DNA of 64,000 bases from Flavobacteriales bacterium (GCA_016699575.1 CP064979.1:3658001-3722000); one strand, 5' to 3'. Shown: positions 15,590 through 24,850, numbered from the stretch's first letter. Notes: generated by a model not told the origin, from the sequence alone. Translations and numbers: made by a program.

Positions 15590-16861
15590 ATGTACCGTTC
15601 GATCCTCACTTCCGGTTTGCTCGCTGTAGCCACATGGGCCGGCGCGCAGCAGTACGTGCACCAAGTGCTGGTGCTCAGCGAAGGCTACTTCGACTTCAAC
15701 ACCCAAACGCAGGTGGAGCCCGTGAAGCTCTTCGCCTATGATCCGGTGCTGGGCACCACCACGGCGGTGGCCACCATCACAGGTCCGCGCTTCGGCACGC
15801 ACGTGCAGGTGCACGGAGGGCACATCTATGTAGGTGCCGACAACCTGCTGTTGAAGTACGATGCCGACACCTACGCGCTCGTGGACCAGGAGACCGTGCA
15901 GGGCATTCGTCGGTTCGACTTCTGGAACGACAAGCTCATCCTTAGCCGTGGCGAAGTGGGCGGCTTGCCGCACTACCTGGAGGTGCGCGACAAGAACACG
16001 CTCGACCTCGACTACATCGTTGCACCGGCCGATGGGTTGGAGCACAGTGGTGAAGACGTGGTAGTGGTGGGCGACAAGGCCTACATCGCCGTGAACAATG
16101 GTTTCGAGTGGGGCAACGCCGTGGGTTACGTGGGCGTGCTGGACCTGGTGAACGAGAGCTACAGCGAAGTGGACCTCGGCCCTGATGGCATCAACCCGGA
16201 GAACCTCATGGTGAACGGCAATGAACTGTGGACGCTCAACAACAAGGACTTCACCGGTTCCAGCGTCAGCCGGATCAACTTGGTGAACGGCCAGCATGAG
16301 CTTACGGAGAACCTCACCTTCGGTAGCGGATGCGCGGCAAGCGAAATGGCCCAGGAGAAGATCTACTTCATGGAATACTCGGTGGGCCAGGTAGCGCGCT
16401 ACGACATCAACAGCGAAGAGATCATCGATACGCTCAGCGCCACTCAAGCCATCTACGGTACGGTGAACGACGCGGTGAACAACATCCTCTACGCCACCAC
16501 CACCGACTTCTTCAGCACCGGCGAGCTCTTCACTATGGACCTCTTGGGCAACATGACGAGCGTCGGTACAGTGGGCCCGAATCCGGGCAAGCTGGCGTTG
16601 GATGTTCGCGCCAGCCAAGGCTTGGCTGCGGTAAGCGGCAGCGCACTGGTTGTGGCGCCGAACCCGGCCGCGGACGTGCTTTTCGTTCAAGCTCCTCTTG
16701 CCGGTAACACGACCTTCCGCGTGCTGGACCACAGCGGACGCGAGGTGTTGAACGGCGGTGTGGCTGCAACAGGCCGTACGGCGGTGGATGTTGCTGCCTT
16801 GGCACCCGGTGCCTACGTGCTCAGCTTAGGCGGCGCCATTGCGCGCTTCCAGAAGCTTTGA
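15590..16861 (+). CDS. BtuG/DUF5074-like beta-propeller, T9SS-sorted
   Basis: A 423-residue secreted protein. The signal peptide MYRSILTSGLLAVATWAGAQ lacks a lipobox Cys. Residues 20-340 are a YncE/DUF5074-type seven-bladed propeller (VQVHGGHIYVGADNLLLKYD, VGDKAYIAVNNG, NGNELWTLNNKDFTG, NILYATTTDFFSTGELF). The last 80 residues (LVVAPNPAADVLFV...GAYVLSLGG) are a T9SS type A sorting domain. In Bacteroides, BtuG proteins with this fold bind cobalamin with high affinity and sit on BtuB at the cell surface as lipoproteins. Control by the cobalamin riboswitch supports the same substrate here. Release or anchoring by T9SS instead of a lipid is my inference. No btuB is visible in the window. Confidence 0.75.
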   Translation: MYRSILTSGLLAVATWAGAQQYVHQVLVLSEGYFDFNTQTQVEPVKLFAYDPVLGTTTAVATITGPRFGTHVQVHGGHIYVGADNLLLKYDADTYALVDQETVQGIRRFDFWNDKLILSRGEVGGLPHYLEVRDKNTLDLDYIVAPADGLEHSGEDVVVVGDKAYIAVNNGFEWGNAVGYVGVLDLVNESYSEVDLGPDGINPENLMVNGNELWTLNNKDFTGSSVSRINLVNGQHELTENLTFGSGCAASEMAQEKIYFMEYSVGQVARYDINSEEIIDTLSATQAIYGTVNDAVNNILYATTTDFFSTGELFTMDLLGNMTSVGTVGPNPGKLALDVRASQGLAAVSGSALVVAPNPAADVLFVQAPLAGNTTFRVLDHSGREVLNGGVAATGRTAVDVAALAPGAYVLSLGGAIARFQKL

Positions 16862-16892
16862 TGCTCTGGGGCGGCAATGTGGAATGCCCTTC

Positions 16893-16900
16893 TACATTTG
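16893..16900 (+). promoter_or_regulatory. Promoter -7 element (TACATTTG) for tRNA-Thr
   Basis: TACATTTG is a full match to TAnnTTTG and lies 12 nt before the tRNA 5' end, as expected for a dedicated tRNA promoter. Confidence 0.6.
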
Positions 16901-16912
16901 CCGCCCCTAAAA

Positions 16913-16984
16913 GCCTCCTTAGCTCAGCGGTAGAGCAGCTCATTCGTAATGAGCAGGTCTTCGGTTCAAATCCGAAAGGAGGCT
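16913..16984 (+). tRNA. tRNA-Thr (CGT anticodon)
   Basis: A complete cloverleaf: acceptor GCCTCCT/AGGAGGC; D-arm GCTC-AGCGGTA-GAGC; anticodon stem GCTCA/TGAGC with loop TTCGTAA, giving anticodon CGT (reads ACG, Thr); T-arm TTCGG-TTCAAAT-CCGAA. The CCA end is not encoded. A strong terminator starts 5 nt downstream. Confidence 0.95.
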
Positions 16985-16988
16985 CAAG

Positions 16989-17021
16989 GAAGAAGGACCG
17001 CTTTAGGGGCGGTCCTTCTTC
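16989..17021. terminator. Bidirectional terminator (tRNA-Thr / FAD oxidoreductase)
   Basis: GAAGAAGGACCGC and GCGGTCCTTCTTC form a perfect 13-bp stem around a 7-nt loop. It ends the tRNA on the plus strand and overlaps the stop codon of the convergent oxidoreductase. Confidence 0.85.
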
Positions 17022-18174
17022 ATTCAGCCACCAAGCGTGCCGCCTTGCGGGCCACCCGTATGCCGATGGCCACGCCCATGCCACTGAGGCCAACGGCGCA
17101 TACCACCCGCTCGCTCAACCGCTCCACCAGTGGGGTCTTGCCCGTTGACCGGAAGCCCATGATGCCGGCCCAACGATGTGCCACAGTGAACGGTTGGCCA
17201 GGAAGGATGACCTCACGGAGCATGCGTTCGAGGTCTTGTTGGATCAATGGAGTACTGGAATGCTCTGCGGTTGCTTCACCGGCCATGTCCAAGTGCCGGC
17301 CTCCACCCAGCAGCACACCGCCCTCGAAGTCGCGGAAGTAGTAAAATCCCTCGTGGGCGTGGAATGTCCCTTTGAATTTCAGGCCGGGAATGGGAGAGGT
17401 GACCACCACCTGGCCACGAGCGGGAACAACGTCCAGTTCGGGAAGAAGGTCTTTGGCGTACCCGTTCGTGGCCACCACGATGCGGTCGCCTGTCCAGCTG
17501 TGCCCTGCACGGGTGCTGACCAAGACTCTGCCGCTCTGTTCTTCCAAGTCCAGCACCTCTTGGCTGAAATGGATGTCCACACCCGCTTCCGAGGCCTTCG
17601 CCAGCAAGGTTGAAACCAGCTTTCCACTGTGAACGGGCCCTTCCAATGGAGTGAAGGCCAAGTGTTCACACGTCAAGCCCAGGTCACCTATCCGCTCTGT
17701 CCGCCATTCATAGACAGTTCTCCCGAAGATGCCCCGCAACGCACTGTTGAGCCGATCGAACCCATCGGCAACACGGTTGTACAGCGGGTCGCCTTCGCCG
17801 AACAGTTCGTACCCGCCCGTGCCCTCAAAGCCGATCCGATCATCCCCCAATTCCCCGCGCAGCTCTTGAAGACCAAGCCATCGTTCCTCCACCCGCGCCA
17901 GAGCTGCTTCTTCACCCTCCTTGGCCATATCGGCCAGCAGTTCGCTGGGGCTTCCGAAGCAGGCGAACCCGGCGTTGCGCATTGTGGCGCCGTCCGGCAA
18001 GGGTCCGCGCTCCAGCACTACCACACGGTGCCGTGGATTGGCGCGTTTGTAGTGAAGCGCCGTGAACAACCCGACGATCCCAGCACCTACAATGACCACC
18101 TCGGCATGGCCACCACCGCTGCTTTGCCCGGTGGCCGGTGCACGGAAGTCACGTTCCTGCCAGATCGATCGCAT
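17020..18174 (-). CDS. FAD-dependent oxidoreductase (DAO / PuuB-like)
   Basis: A 384-residue flavoenzyme of the D-amino-acid-oxidase fold. VVIVGAGIVGLFTALHYKR is the dinucleotide-binding beta-alpha-beta unit, with VVLERG closing it. GATMRNAGFACFGSPSEL, DRIVVATNGYAKDLLPEL, and the late GIMGFRSTGKTPLVE with VCAVGLSGMGVAIG are typical of the group that includes glycine oxidase, sarcosine oxidase and gamma-glutamylputrescine oxidase (PuuB). It would oxidise a C-N bond to an imine or aldehyde with release of hydrogen peroxide. The substrate is not set by the sequence. The nearby aldehyde dehydrogenase and ligase make an amine substrate attractive, but this gene is 3.4 kb away on the other strand. 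Confidence 0.82.
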   Translation of the reverse strand: MRSIWQERDFRAPATGQSSGGGHAEVVIVGAGIVGLFTALHYKRANPRHRVVVLERGPLPDGATMRNAGFACFGSPSELLADMAKEGEEAALARVEERWLGLQELRGELGDDRIGFEGTGGYELFGEGDPLYNRVADGFDRLNSALRGIFGRTVYEWRTERIGDLGLTCEHLAFTPLEGPVHSGKLVSTLLAKASEAGVDIHFSQEVLDLEEQSGRVLVSTRAGHSWTGDRIVVATNGYAKDLLPELDVVPARGQVVVTSPIPGLKFKGTFHAHEGFYYFRDFEGGVLLGGGRHLDMAGEATAEHSSTPLIQQDLERMLREVILPGQPFTVAHRWAGIMGFRSTGKTPLVERLSERVVCAVGLSGMGVAIGIRVARKAARLVAE

Positions 18175-18240
18175 GTTGTCGGCGGAAAGCTAGCCTGCCA
18201 CCTGACGCCACCCCTTCCCATGGTTAACTTGCCGCTCTGA

Positions 18241-21200
18241 ATGGACGCTCGCCGGAACGCCCGCCCTCGCCACAGCCGCTCGTTGCTGCGGTCGGCCTTT
18301 ATTCTCTTGATCTCCTTCCTCGCCGCACCGCTCGTGGCCCAGGTGGACGATGTGTACATCTACGGTACGGTGAAGGACTACTCCACGGCCAAAAAGCTGG
18401 ATGGGGTAACGGTCACCATCTTCAAGAACGGGCAGAAGCTGGCCGAGACGGTGACCAATGCCAGTGGCAAGTACGAGCTGAACGTGGATTTCGGGGCTGA
18501 CTACAAGCTCATGTGCAGCAAGCAGGGCTATGTGGGCAAGAACATCCTGATCGATACCAGGAACGTTCCGGAGGAGGACCGTAGCGGTGGTCTCGGCATG
18601 AACATCGATTTCACCATGCTGGCCACCATACCGGACATGGACTTCAGCATTCTGGAGCAACCGTTCGGCAAGGCCAAGTTCGATGGAACAACGGGTACCA
18701 TCAGCTGGGACATGGCCTACACGGAGCAAATGCGCAACGAGCAGGCCCGGTTGCTGCGCGAGTACGACGAGAAGCGCAAACGCGAAGCCGGTGCAGAGGC
18801 CGACTTCGCCAAGTTGATGACGGAAGGCACGGCGGCCATGACCTCGAAGGAATATGCCAAGGCCGTGGAGAAGTTCAACGCGGCGTTGGCCATCAAAGCC
18901 AACGATCCTGTTGCAAAAGCCAAGCTCAGTGATGCCCAGATGAAGCTGGCCGAACTGGAAGGCGACAAAAAGCGCGAGGCGGAATACGCGGCGCTCATCA
19001 AGGAGGGCGATGCCTTGTTCGTGAAGAAGGACTATGCCGGGGCAAAGACCAAGTTCGTGGCGGCCGATGCCCTGAAGGACGATCCCTACCCGCCGCAAAA
19101 GATCAAGGAGTGCGACACGCTGCTGGCCGAATTGGCCAAGAAGGCGGAAGAAGACAAGAAGGCCAAGGAGCTGGAGGAGAAGTACAAAGCCGCCATTGCC
19201 GCGGCGGACCTTGCCTTCAAAGGAGAGAAGTACGAGGACGCACGGGGCAAGTACAATGAAGCCTTGGGCGTGAAACCCGCCGAGCAGTATCCGAAAGACC
19301 AGTTGGCGGCCATCACCAAGAAACTGGATGAGCTGGCCAAGAAGGCCGAGGAAGACCGCTTGAAAGCCGAAGAGGAAAAGAAGCGCAAGGAGCTGGAAGC
19401 CAAGTACACGGCGGCCATCACGGCCGCCGACGCCGCCTTCAAAGCGGGCAACTACGATCCGGCAAAGGCGAAGTACGAGGAAGCGCTCACCTACAAAGCT
19501 GAGGAGAAGTATCCTGTGGACCAGATCGCGGCCATCGCCCAAAAGCTGAAGGAGCAAGCCGACAAGGCCGAGCAGGACCGCCTGAAGAAGGAACTCGACG
19601 ACAACTACAACGCTGCCGTGAAGGCTGGCGACGCCGCTTTCGGTGCGGACAAATTCGATGAGGCGAAGGCCAAGTACAATGAAGCCTTGGGCCTGAAGAA
19701 GGATGAGAAGTACCCCAAGGACCAACTACTGGCCATTGACAAGCGCATCGCCGACCTCGCCAAGCAGGCCGATGAGGCAGAGAAGAAACGCCAGCTCGAC
19801 GCGGCCTATAACGCCGCGATCGTTGCGGCTGATGGTGCTTTCGCCACCGACATGTTCGAGGAGGCCCGCGCCAAATACAACGAGGCCTTGGGCTTGAAGA
19901 AGGACGAGAAGTACCCGAAGGACCAGCTCTTGGCCATCGACAAGAAGATCGCGGACAAAGCGAAGGCCGATGAAGAGGCCAAGAAGAAGGCAGAGATCGA
20001 TGCCAAGTACAACAAGCTGGTGGATGAGGGCAACGAGATGTTCCGCAATGAAGGCTATGCCGGTGCACGCGAGAAGTTCGTTGAAGCGGGCAAGGTGAAG
20101 CCGGAGGAGAAGTACCCAAGGGACCGCATCACGGAGATCGACGCGAAGCTGGCCGACCTCAAGCGCCAGGAAGAAGAGGCCAAGAAGAAGCAAGAGCTTG
20201 AAGCCAAGTACGCCGCGCTCATCCAGAAGGCCGACGGGGAGTTCGATGGAAAGAAGCTGACCGAGGCACTGAAGGATTATCAGGATGCGCTGGTGCTGAA
20301 GCCCGGTGAACAGCATCCCACCGAGCGTATTGCGGCCATCAACTCGCAGTTGGATTCCGACGCAAGAGCGAAGGCCGAAGCGGAACGGTTGGAACGTGAG
20401 AGGGCGGAGAAGGAGAAACAATACGCGGATGCCATCGCACGGGCCGACAAAGCCTTCAGTGCGGACCAACTGGACAATGCACGCACCGGCTACAATGATG
20501 CGCTCTCGGTCAAGCCCGACGAGAAACACCCGACCGATCGCATCGCTGAGATCGACCGCATCCTGAAGGAGCGTGCCGACAAGGATGCCGCAGACCGCTT
20601 GGCTGCCGAGAAGGACGCTGCCGAACGAGCACGGTTGGAGGCCGAGGAACGCGCAAAACGGGAAGGACAGGAAGCCATCGAGCGCCAATACCGCGAGGCG
20701 ATCGCTGCCGCGGACCTCGCCTTCGATGGTGACAACTTCGATGTGGCGCGGGACCGTTACACGGAAGCGCTCGCGATCAAACCCGGCGAGAAGTACCCCA
20801 CGGACCGCCTGCAGCTCATTGAGGACACCATGGCCCAACGGCTCAAGGACAAGTCGGAGGCAGAGCGCCTGGAGGCGGAACGGCTCCGCGCGGAAGAGGA
20901 GCGCAAGCGCCGCGAAGCGGAAGAAGCAGAAGCGGCCCGCCTAAGGGCGGAGGAGGAGCGCAATAAGCTCTTATCGGAGAAGGAACTGCAAGAGCGTTAC
21001 ATGGCCCTCATCACCGATGCCGACGGCAAAATGGGGGAGAAGGCTTACCAGGAAGCCCGTTCGCTTTACGCGCAGGCCCTGGACGTAAAACCGGGTGAGA
21101 CCTATCCGCAAGCCAAGATCGAGCAGATCGACAAGTTGCTGGCTGAACTGGCCCGCAAGGAAGAGGAGGAGCGCCTGGCGCGCGAACGCGAGGCTGCGGC

Positions 21201-22137
21201 CAAACCGATCGAGAAGCCCACGAACGTGCGCGTGGACAACGCCACTGCCGAGGACGCTGAACGTTTCATGCGTGAAGCCCGTGAACGGGAGGAAGCCGAG
21301 AAACTGGAGAAGATCAAGAAGCTGAAGCGTGACGCCAGCGAGCGCGAAGCCACCGACGCCGATGAGGCCGCCGCTCGGCGCGAAGCGGGCACGGAACAGA
21401 AGCAGAACTACGAAGCCGGATCAGCACAGCTCTATTCAGGCAACGAGCAGAAGCGCATGACCTATGCGGAGATGGTGGCCGCACAGAAGGAAGCGTTGGC
21501 CGAAGCCGAGCGCCAACGGGCCGAGCGCTCCGCCACCGCGCGTGATGCAGCCTACGCCACCAAGGTGGGTACCGAGCAAGCCGCCAGCGACAAGGTGGCC
21601 GGCTGGAACGATCAGCACCGATCTCAGATCGACAACGCGGCCCACAAGGCCGAACAGTACTACGTGGCCGAGCAGGAGCGTGCGGACGCCCATGCGCAAC
21701 GCCGCGAGACGGAGGTGCAGAACACCATGAACCAGCAACGCGCTGCTGCCGACCGCCAGGCCAAGGGCAACGAAATGGCCGGCAACAACCAGCAGCGCAT
21801 GGACGCCGACAAGGCCCGCAACGGCTCGCAGGAGAGCGCGCGCCTGAAGGCTGCCGAGGATGCCCGCTTGGCCGCGAAGGACCAACTGAACGGCATCGAG
21901 GTGAACCAAGCCAAGGACTACCGCGACTACAACCCCACCAAGCTGGCCACCGAGTACCCGCAAGGTGTCACCGAGGAAAGTCTTACCGAAGGCAACAAGG
22001 TCATCATCCGCCGCATCGTGGTGCAAGGCAACAAGGCCGATGTGTACAGCAAGGTCATCGCCAAGTGGGGCACCAACTATTTCAAGAACGGCCAGCCCAT
22101 CAGCGAGGCCATCTGGCGGAACGATACGGAGGAGTGA
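18241..22137 (+). CDS. Large secreted TPR-like repeat protein with Cna-B-like N-domain
   Basis: A 1298-residue protein. A signal peptide (RSAFILLISFLAAPLVAQ) leads into a carboxypeptidase-regulatory-like domain at residues 35-130 (YIYGTVKDYSTAKKLDGVTVTIF, NASGKYELNVDFGADY). Eleven tandem units of about 75 residues follow, roughly residues 190-975. Each has a TPR-like core of the form YNAAIxAADxAF...AKAKYNEALGLKxxEKYPKDQL and a charged coiled-coil linker. Units 5 and 6 are nearly identical, which suggests recent duplication. The C-terminal 300 residues are Ala/Glu/Arg-rich and end in a short beta domain (KVIIRRIVVQGNKADVYSKVI). It probably forms a long periplasmic or surface rod; function unknown. 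Confidence 0.75.
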   Translation: MDARRNARPRHSRSLLRSAFILLISFLAAPLVAQVDDVYIYGTVKDYSTAKKLDGVTVTIFKNGQKLAETVTNASGKYELNVDFGADYKLMCSKQGYVGKNILIDTRNVPEEDRSGGLGMNIDFTMLATIPDMDFSILEQPFGKAKFDGTTGTISWDMAYTEQMRNEQARLLREYDEKRKREAGAEADFAKLMTEGTAAMTSKEYAKAVEKFNAALAIKANDPVAKAKLSDAQMKLAELEGDKKREAEYAALIKEGDALFVKKDYAGAKTKFVAADALKDDPYPPQKIKECDTLLAELAKKAEEDKKAKELEEKYKAAIAAADLAFKGEKYEDARGKYNEALGVKPAEQYPKDQLAAITKKLDELAKKAEEDRLKAEEEKKRKELEAKYTAAITAADAAFKAGNYDPAKAKYEEALTYKAEEKYPVDQIAAIAQKLKEQADKAEQDRLKKELDDNYNAAVKAGDAAFGADKFDEAKAKYNEALGLKKDEKYPKDQLLAIDKRIADLAKQADEAEKKRQLDAAYNAAIVAADGAFATDMFEEARAKYNEALGLKKDEKYPKDQLLAIDKKIADKAKADEEAKKKAEIDAKYNKLVDEGNEMFRNEGYAGAREKFVEAGKVKPEEKYPRDRITEIDAKLADLKRQEEEAKKKQELEAKYAALIQKADGEFDGKKLTEALKDYQDALVLKPGEQHPTERIAAINSQLDSDARAKAEAERLERERAEKEKQYADAIARADKAFSADQLDNARTGYNDALSVKPDEKHPTDRIAEIDRILKERADKDAADRLAAEKDAAERARLEAEERAKREGQEAIERQYREAIAAADLAFDGDNFDVARDRYTEALAIKPGEKYPTDRLQLIEDTMAQRLKDKSEAERLEAERLRAEEERKRREAEEAEAARLRAEEERNKLLSEKELQERYMALITDADGKMGEKAYQEARSLYAQALDVKPGETYPQAKIEQIDKLLAELARKEEEERLAREREAAAKPIEKPTNVRVDNATAEDAERFMREAREREEAEKLEKIKKLKRDASEREATDADEAAARREAGTEQKQNYEAGSAQLYSGNEQKRMTYAEMVAAQKEALAEAERQRAERSATARDAAYATKVGTEQAASDKVAGWNDQHRSQIDNAAHKAEQYYVAEQERADAHAQRRETEVQNTMNQQRAAADRQAKGNEMAGNNQQRMDADKARNGSQESARLKAAEDARLAAKDQLNGIEVNQAKDYRDYNPTKLATEYPQGVTEESLTEGNKVIIRRIVVQGNKADVYSKVIAKWGTNYFKNGQPISEAIWRNDTEE

Positions 22138-22232
22138 TTTAATGCGGTTAAGCCATTGGCTATGAGACCGATCGTCACGATGAGCTATTGTCGGTCGCTT
22201 GGCTCTCTGGAACGAAGACCTGGCTTAGATCA

Positions 22233-22673
22233 ATGCACATGACCAGTACCGTAAGAATTCTCGTTTATCCCATGCTCTGCTTTGGATCTGCTTTGGTATC
22301 CTCCTGTGAAGAGCGCGAGATGCAGGTTGACTCGAACAACTCGAATTGGATTCACCATTCGTTCGCCCCGGATTCCACAAATCACATCGTTGTTTACGAT
22401 GATCAGTCTGATGCGAGGATTGAAGTTTCAGTGGTGGGCACTGCGGGGGTGAATGAACTTTTGTTGCACAAAGCTGAAGGTGGGGAGTTGAGGTATTCGT
22501 TCTACCCCAACGGACTGCTCTCTACGGTTAGCCTTTATCGAGAAGGTGGTCGAGATGGTTGGACCTACTACTACAGCTTGAAAGGTGAATTCCTTGGGCG
22601 TACCTTGTTCGAGAATGATTCTATTGTTCAGGATTTGCCTTTTGAGCAAGGGAAGCATGAACAACTCAACTGA
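22233..22673 (+). CDS. Small hypothetical lipoprotein
   Basis: A 146-residue protein I do not recognise. The ATG at 22233 (or 22239) gives a signal peptide ending in LVSSC, a likely lipobox. The C-terminal half has a strand pattern seen in MORN/YwqK-like proteins (LRYSFYPNGLLSTVSLYREGG, WTYYYSLKGEFLG). Codon use is markedly AT-richer than in both neighbours. It lies 95 bp after the repeat protein and is not clearly part of its operon. Confidence 0.55.
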   Translation: MHMTSTVRILVYPMLCFGSALVSSCEEREMQVDSNNSNWIHHSFAPDSTNHIVVYDDQSDARIEVSVVGTAGVNELLLHKAEGGELRYSFYPNGLLSTVSLYREGGRDGWTYYYSLKGEFLGRTLFENDSIVQDLPFEQGKHEQLN

Positions 22674-22758
22674 GCGCTTCGGACGCAGTCTCACCCCACG
22701 CGGCCTGAGGTTTCGAGCGAGGTTCTTCTGTGGCAAGCCACCTACTACAGGGGGATAT

Positions 22759-24270
22759 TCACTCCTCCGCCTTCTTCTCCTTCCTCGTCTTCTGCTCGCG
22801 CAGCCGCTTGATCAGGTCAGCGATCTGGTCGGGGTTCAGCGACTTCGCCACGAACTTCCGGTCGCGGTCCAGGATGAAGACCTTGGGCGTGGCGTATACA
22901 TCGTAGGTGTCGGCGTAGTTCAGGCTCTCCAGCGTGGTGAATTTCGGGATGTATTTGTAGGGCTCCTTGCGTGCGCCTTCGTACACGTGCCACGTGAGGC
23001 CCACGTTCGTCCAGTCGAGCTTGTGCTCCACGATGAACTTCTTCCAGTTCTCCATCATGGTGCTGTCGGTGGCTTTGCACACGGCATATACGCCCACGTC
23101 CATGGCCTGTAGTTCTTCCTTCCACACCTTGTGCAGTTCGGGCACTTCCTTCTTGCAGTGGCCGCAGGAACTTTCCCAGAACACCAGCACGATGTACTCC
23201 TCGGGCATGTGGTGCAAGCTCTTCCAGTTGCCTTCGGCGGTGTCGGGCAGGATCAGGTTCTTGCTCTTGGCACCGATCACCAACGGGGCCTGCTTCTTCG
23301 CCCGCTCGCACATCTTGTCCAACTTGTCCTTGGGCATCCACGGGGCCCGGCCGGGCGTTCCGCAGTAGTACGTCTGTGCCATGTGCACGAACACCGCGTC
23401 CATGCCCATGATGTCGCTCGTCTCGGCCATGTACGTGAGGTTGTGCACCACGAATTTGAACAGCTCCTCGCTTGGACCGAGCTTGTTGATGAACTCGTCG
23501 TAGAGCTTGTTCAGTGTGTCGGGGATCTGCGGCAGGTACTTGTTGCTGAAGTAATCGTTGAACTTGTTGTGGAACACCGGCGTGCGCACGATGCGTTCAT
23601 CCTTCAGGTCGGTGTCGTCCCAAAAGCGGGCGCGGTTGGCGAAGTAGGATGCCGCGCTGTCCAAGCTGCCGTCCGCTTTCAGTGGGCGCAAGGCCTCGCG
23701 TTGCGTGCTCATGCCCATGATGAGGGCCAGCAGGGTGCCGGGGGCTTTTGCCCGCACGCCGTCCTGGTAGTCGCGGATGGACTGGTCCATTCCGCGTTGT
23801 TGCGCTTTCAGAGCATCGCGCTCGGCCATGGAGGAGGCCGCGTCCATTTTCACGCGGAGCTGTTCAGCAGTTTTGCGCTGGGCGTTGAGGTACTTGATGT
23901 AATCGTTGAAGAGTTGGTTCTGCACGCTCCTCTTCACTACCAACCGGCCAAGCAGGTCCGTGGTGTCCGATTCCAGGACCACCTCTGCTTCATCTAACAG
24001 CACTTCGAAGTACTTCGGCCCGGGTACCACCACAGCATATACCCCGGACTTGTAGCCCTTGGCACGGTCGAAGACCACCCGGCCCTTGGCATCGGCCATG
24101 GCCGTGTCGGCGTAGTAGAGCTTGTTGCCGTAATAGTTGGCCAGGAACACCGTGTCCTTGGAGACGCCCTTCACGGTTACATCCAGGCGCCGTTGATCCC
24201 CATTGGGGGCTTGTGCGAACGACCCAAGAGAGAAGGCCACCACGGTGGTGGTCAGGAGGTTTCTGAGCAT
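22759..24270 (-). CDS. TlpA/ResA-like thioredoxin with DUF4369 N-domain
   Basis: A 503-residue exported thiol-disulfide protein. The ATG at 24270 gives a signal peptide (LLTTTVVAFSLGSFAQ); the longer open frame has no promoter support. Residues 25-130 resemble DUF4369 (VTVKGVSKDTVFLANYYGNKLYYAD), and the middle is helical (DUF5106-like). The C-terminal 150 residues are a thioredoxin fold with the active site CGHC in FWESSCGHCKKEVPELHKV and the cis-Pro loop YATPKVFILD. Family members reduce periplasmic disulfides, often in cytochrome maturation. A TACTTTG box lies 6 nt before the start. Confidence 0.85.
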   Translation of the reverse strand: MLRNLLTTTVVAFSLGSFAQAPNGDQRRLDVTVKGVSKDTVFLANYYGNKLYYADTAMADAKGRVVFDRAKGYKSGVYAVVVPGPKYFEVLLDEAEVVLESDTTDLLGRLVVKRSVQNQLFNDYIKYLNAQRKTAEQLRVKMDAASSMAERDALKAQQRGMDQSIRDYQDGVRAKAPGTLLALIMGMSTQREALRPLKADGSLDSAASYFANRARFWDDTDLKDERIVRTPVFHNKFNDYFSNKYLPQIPDTLNKLYDEFINKLGPSEELFKFVVHNLTYMAETSDIMGMDAVFVHMAQTYYCGTPGRAPWMPKDKLDKMCERAKKQAPLVIGAKSKNLILPDTAEGNWKSLHHMPEEYIVLVFWESSCGHCKKEVPELHKVWKEELQAMDVGVYAVCKATDSTMMENWKKFIVEHKLDWTNVGLTWHVYEGARKEPYKYIPKFTTLESLNYADTYDVYATPKVFILDRDRKFVAKSLNPDQIADLIKRLREQKTRKEKKAEE

Positions 24271-24275
24271 GCGGC

Positions 24276-24282
24276 CAAAGTA
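24276..24282 (-). promoter_or_regulatory. Promoter -7 element (TACTTTG) of the TlpA-like gene
   Basis: On the minus strand TACTTTG lies 5 nt before the ATG, so transcription would start at or near the start codon. Confidence 0.5.
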
Positions 24283-24396
24283 TTTCCCTGCCAAAACGAC
24301 GATCGGGGCGTTTGCAAAGTTTGTTCCGCGCCTTTCAACACCCCGACGTGTACCGGAGGCAACGCCCCCCCATGGGCACCCGTCTAGCGATCGGCA

Positions 24397-24404
24397 TACA
24401 TTCG
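24397..24404 (+). promoter_or_regulatory. Promoter -7 element (TACATTCG) of the Spy-like gene
   Basis: TACATTCG is the same box as in both arms at 15235-15274 and lies 17 nt before the ATG at 24422. Confidence 0.5.
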
Positions 24405-24421
24405 CCTCAACCTTCAGAACC

Positions 24422-24799
24422 ATGGCACGTACCTTCATTACCCTTGCCTTCGTCGGCATCGTCGGCTTGGTCAACGCTCAAGATGCCCAAGACCGCCAGA
24501 TCAACGTTACCGAAACCCCGGCCATGGCGGCAGTGGTGGAAAAGCGCGTGGCGCTGGTGGACAAGACGGTGAGCCTGTCAACCGAACAGCGCGAAAAGGT
24601 CACGGAGGTGTACCGGAAGGTGGAGACGCAATTCGCGGCCATCAACGCGCGCTATGAAATGGCCGAGGGCATGACCGCCGCCGACAAGGAGGCCGACATG
24701 AAGCTGCACTACCAGCACTGGGATACGTGGACCAACGACCAGTTGAGCCACATCCTCACCGAGGCCCAAATGGCCAAGTGGGCTGCTGCCAACAAGTAG
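24422..24799 (+). CDS. Small periplasmic protein with LTxxQ-like motifs (Spy/CpxP-like)
   Basis: A 125-residue exported helical protein with signal peptide MARTFITLAFVGIVGLVNAQ. Two LTxxQ-type motifs are visible, LSTEQREKVTEVY and LTEAQMAKW, separated by a charged helical middle. This is the layout of Spy/CpxP-type periplasmic chaperones and of many small Bacteroidota relatives. It is divergent from the TlpA-like gene, and each has its own promoter box. The exact role is unknown. Confidence 0.7.
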   Translation: MARTFITLAFVGIVGLVNAQDAQDRQINVTETPAMAAVVEKRVALVDKTVSLSTEQREKVTEVYRKVETQFAAINARYEMAEGMTAADKEADMKLHYQHWDTWTNDQLSHILTEAQMAKWAAANK

Positions 24800-24816
24800 A
24801 TCCGACCGACCCGTTC

Positions 24817-24850
24817 AAGAGCCCTGCACCCTGTGCGGGGCTCTTTCGTT
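24817..24850. terminator. Terminator between the Spy-like gene and prfC
   Basis: AAGAGCCCTGCAC pairs with GTGCGGGGCTCTT around a 3-nt loop, followed by TCGTTT. It serves the plus-strand gene and also lies directly at the prfC 3' end. Confidence 0.8.
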
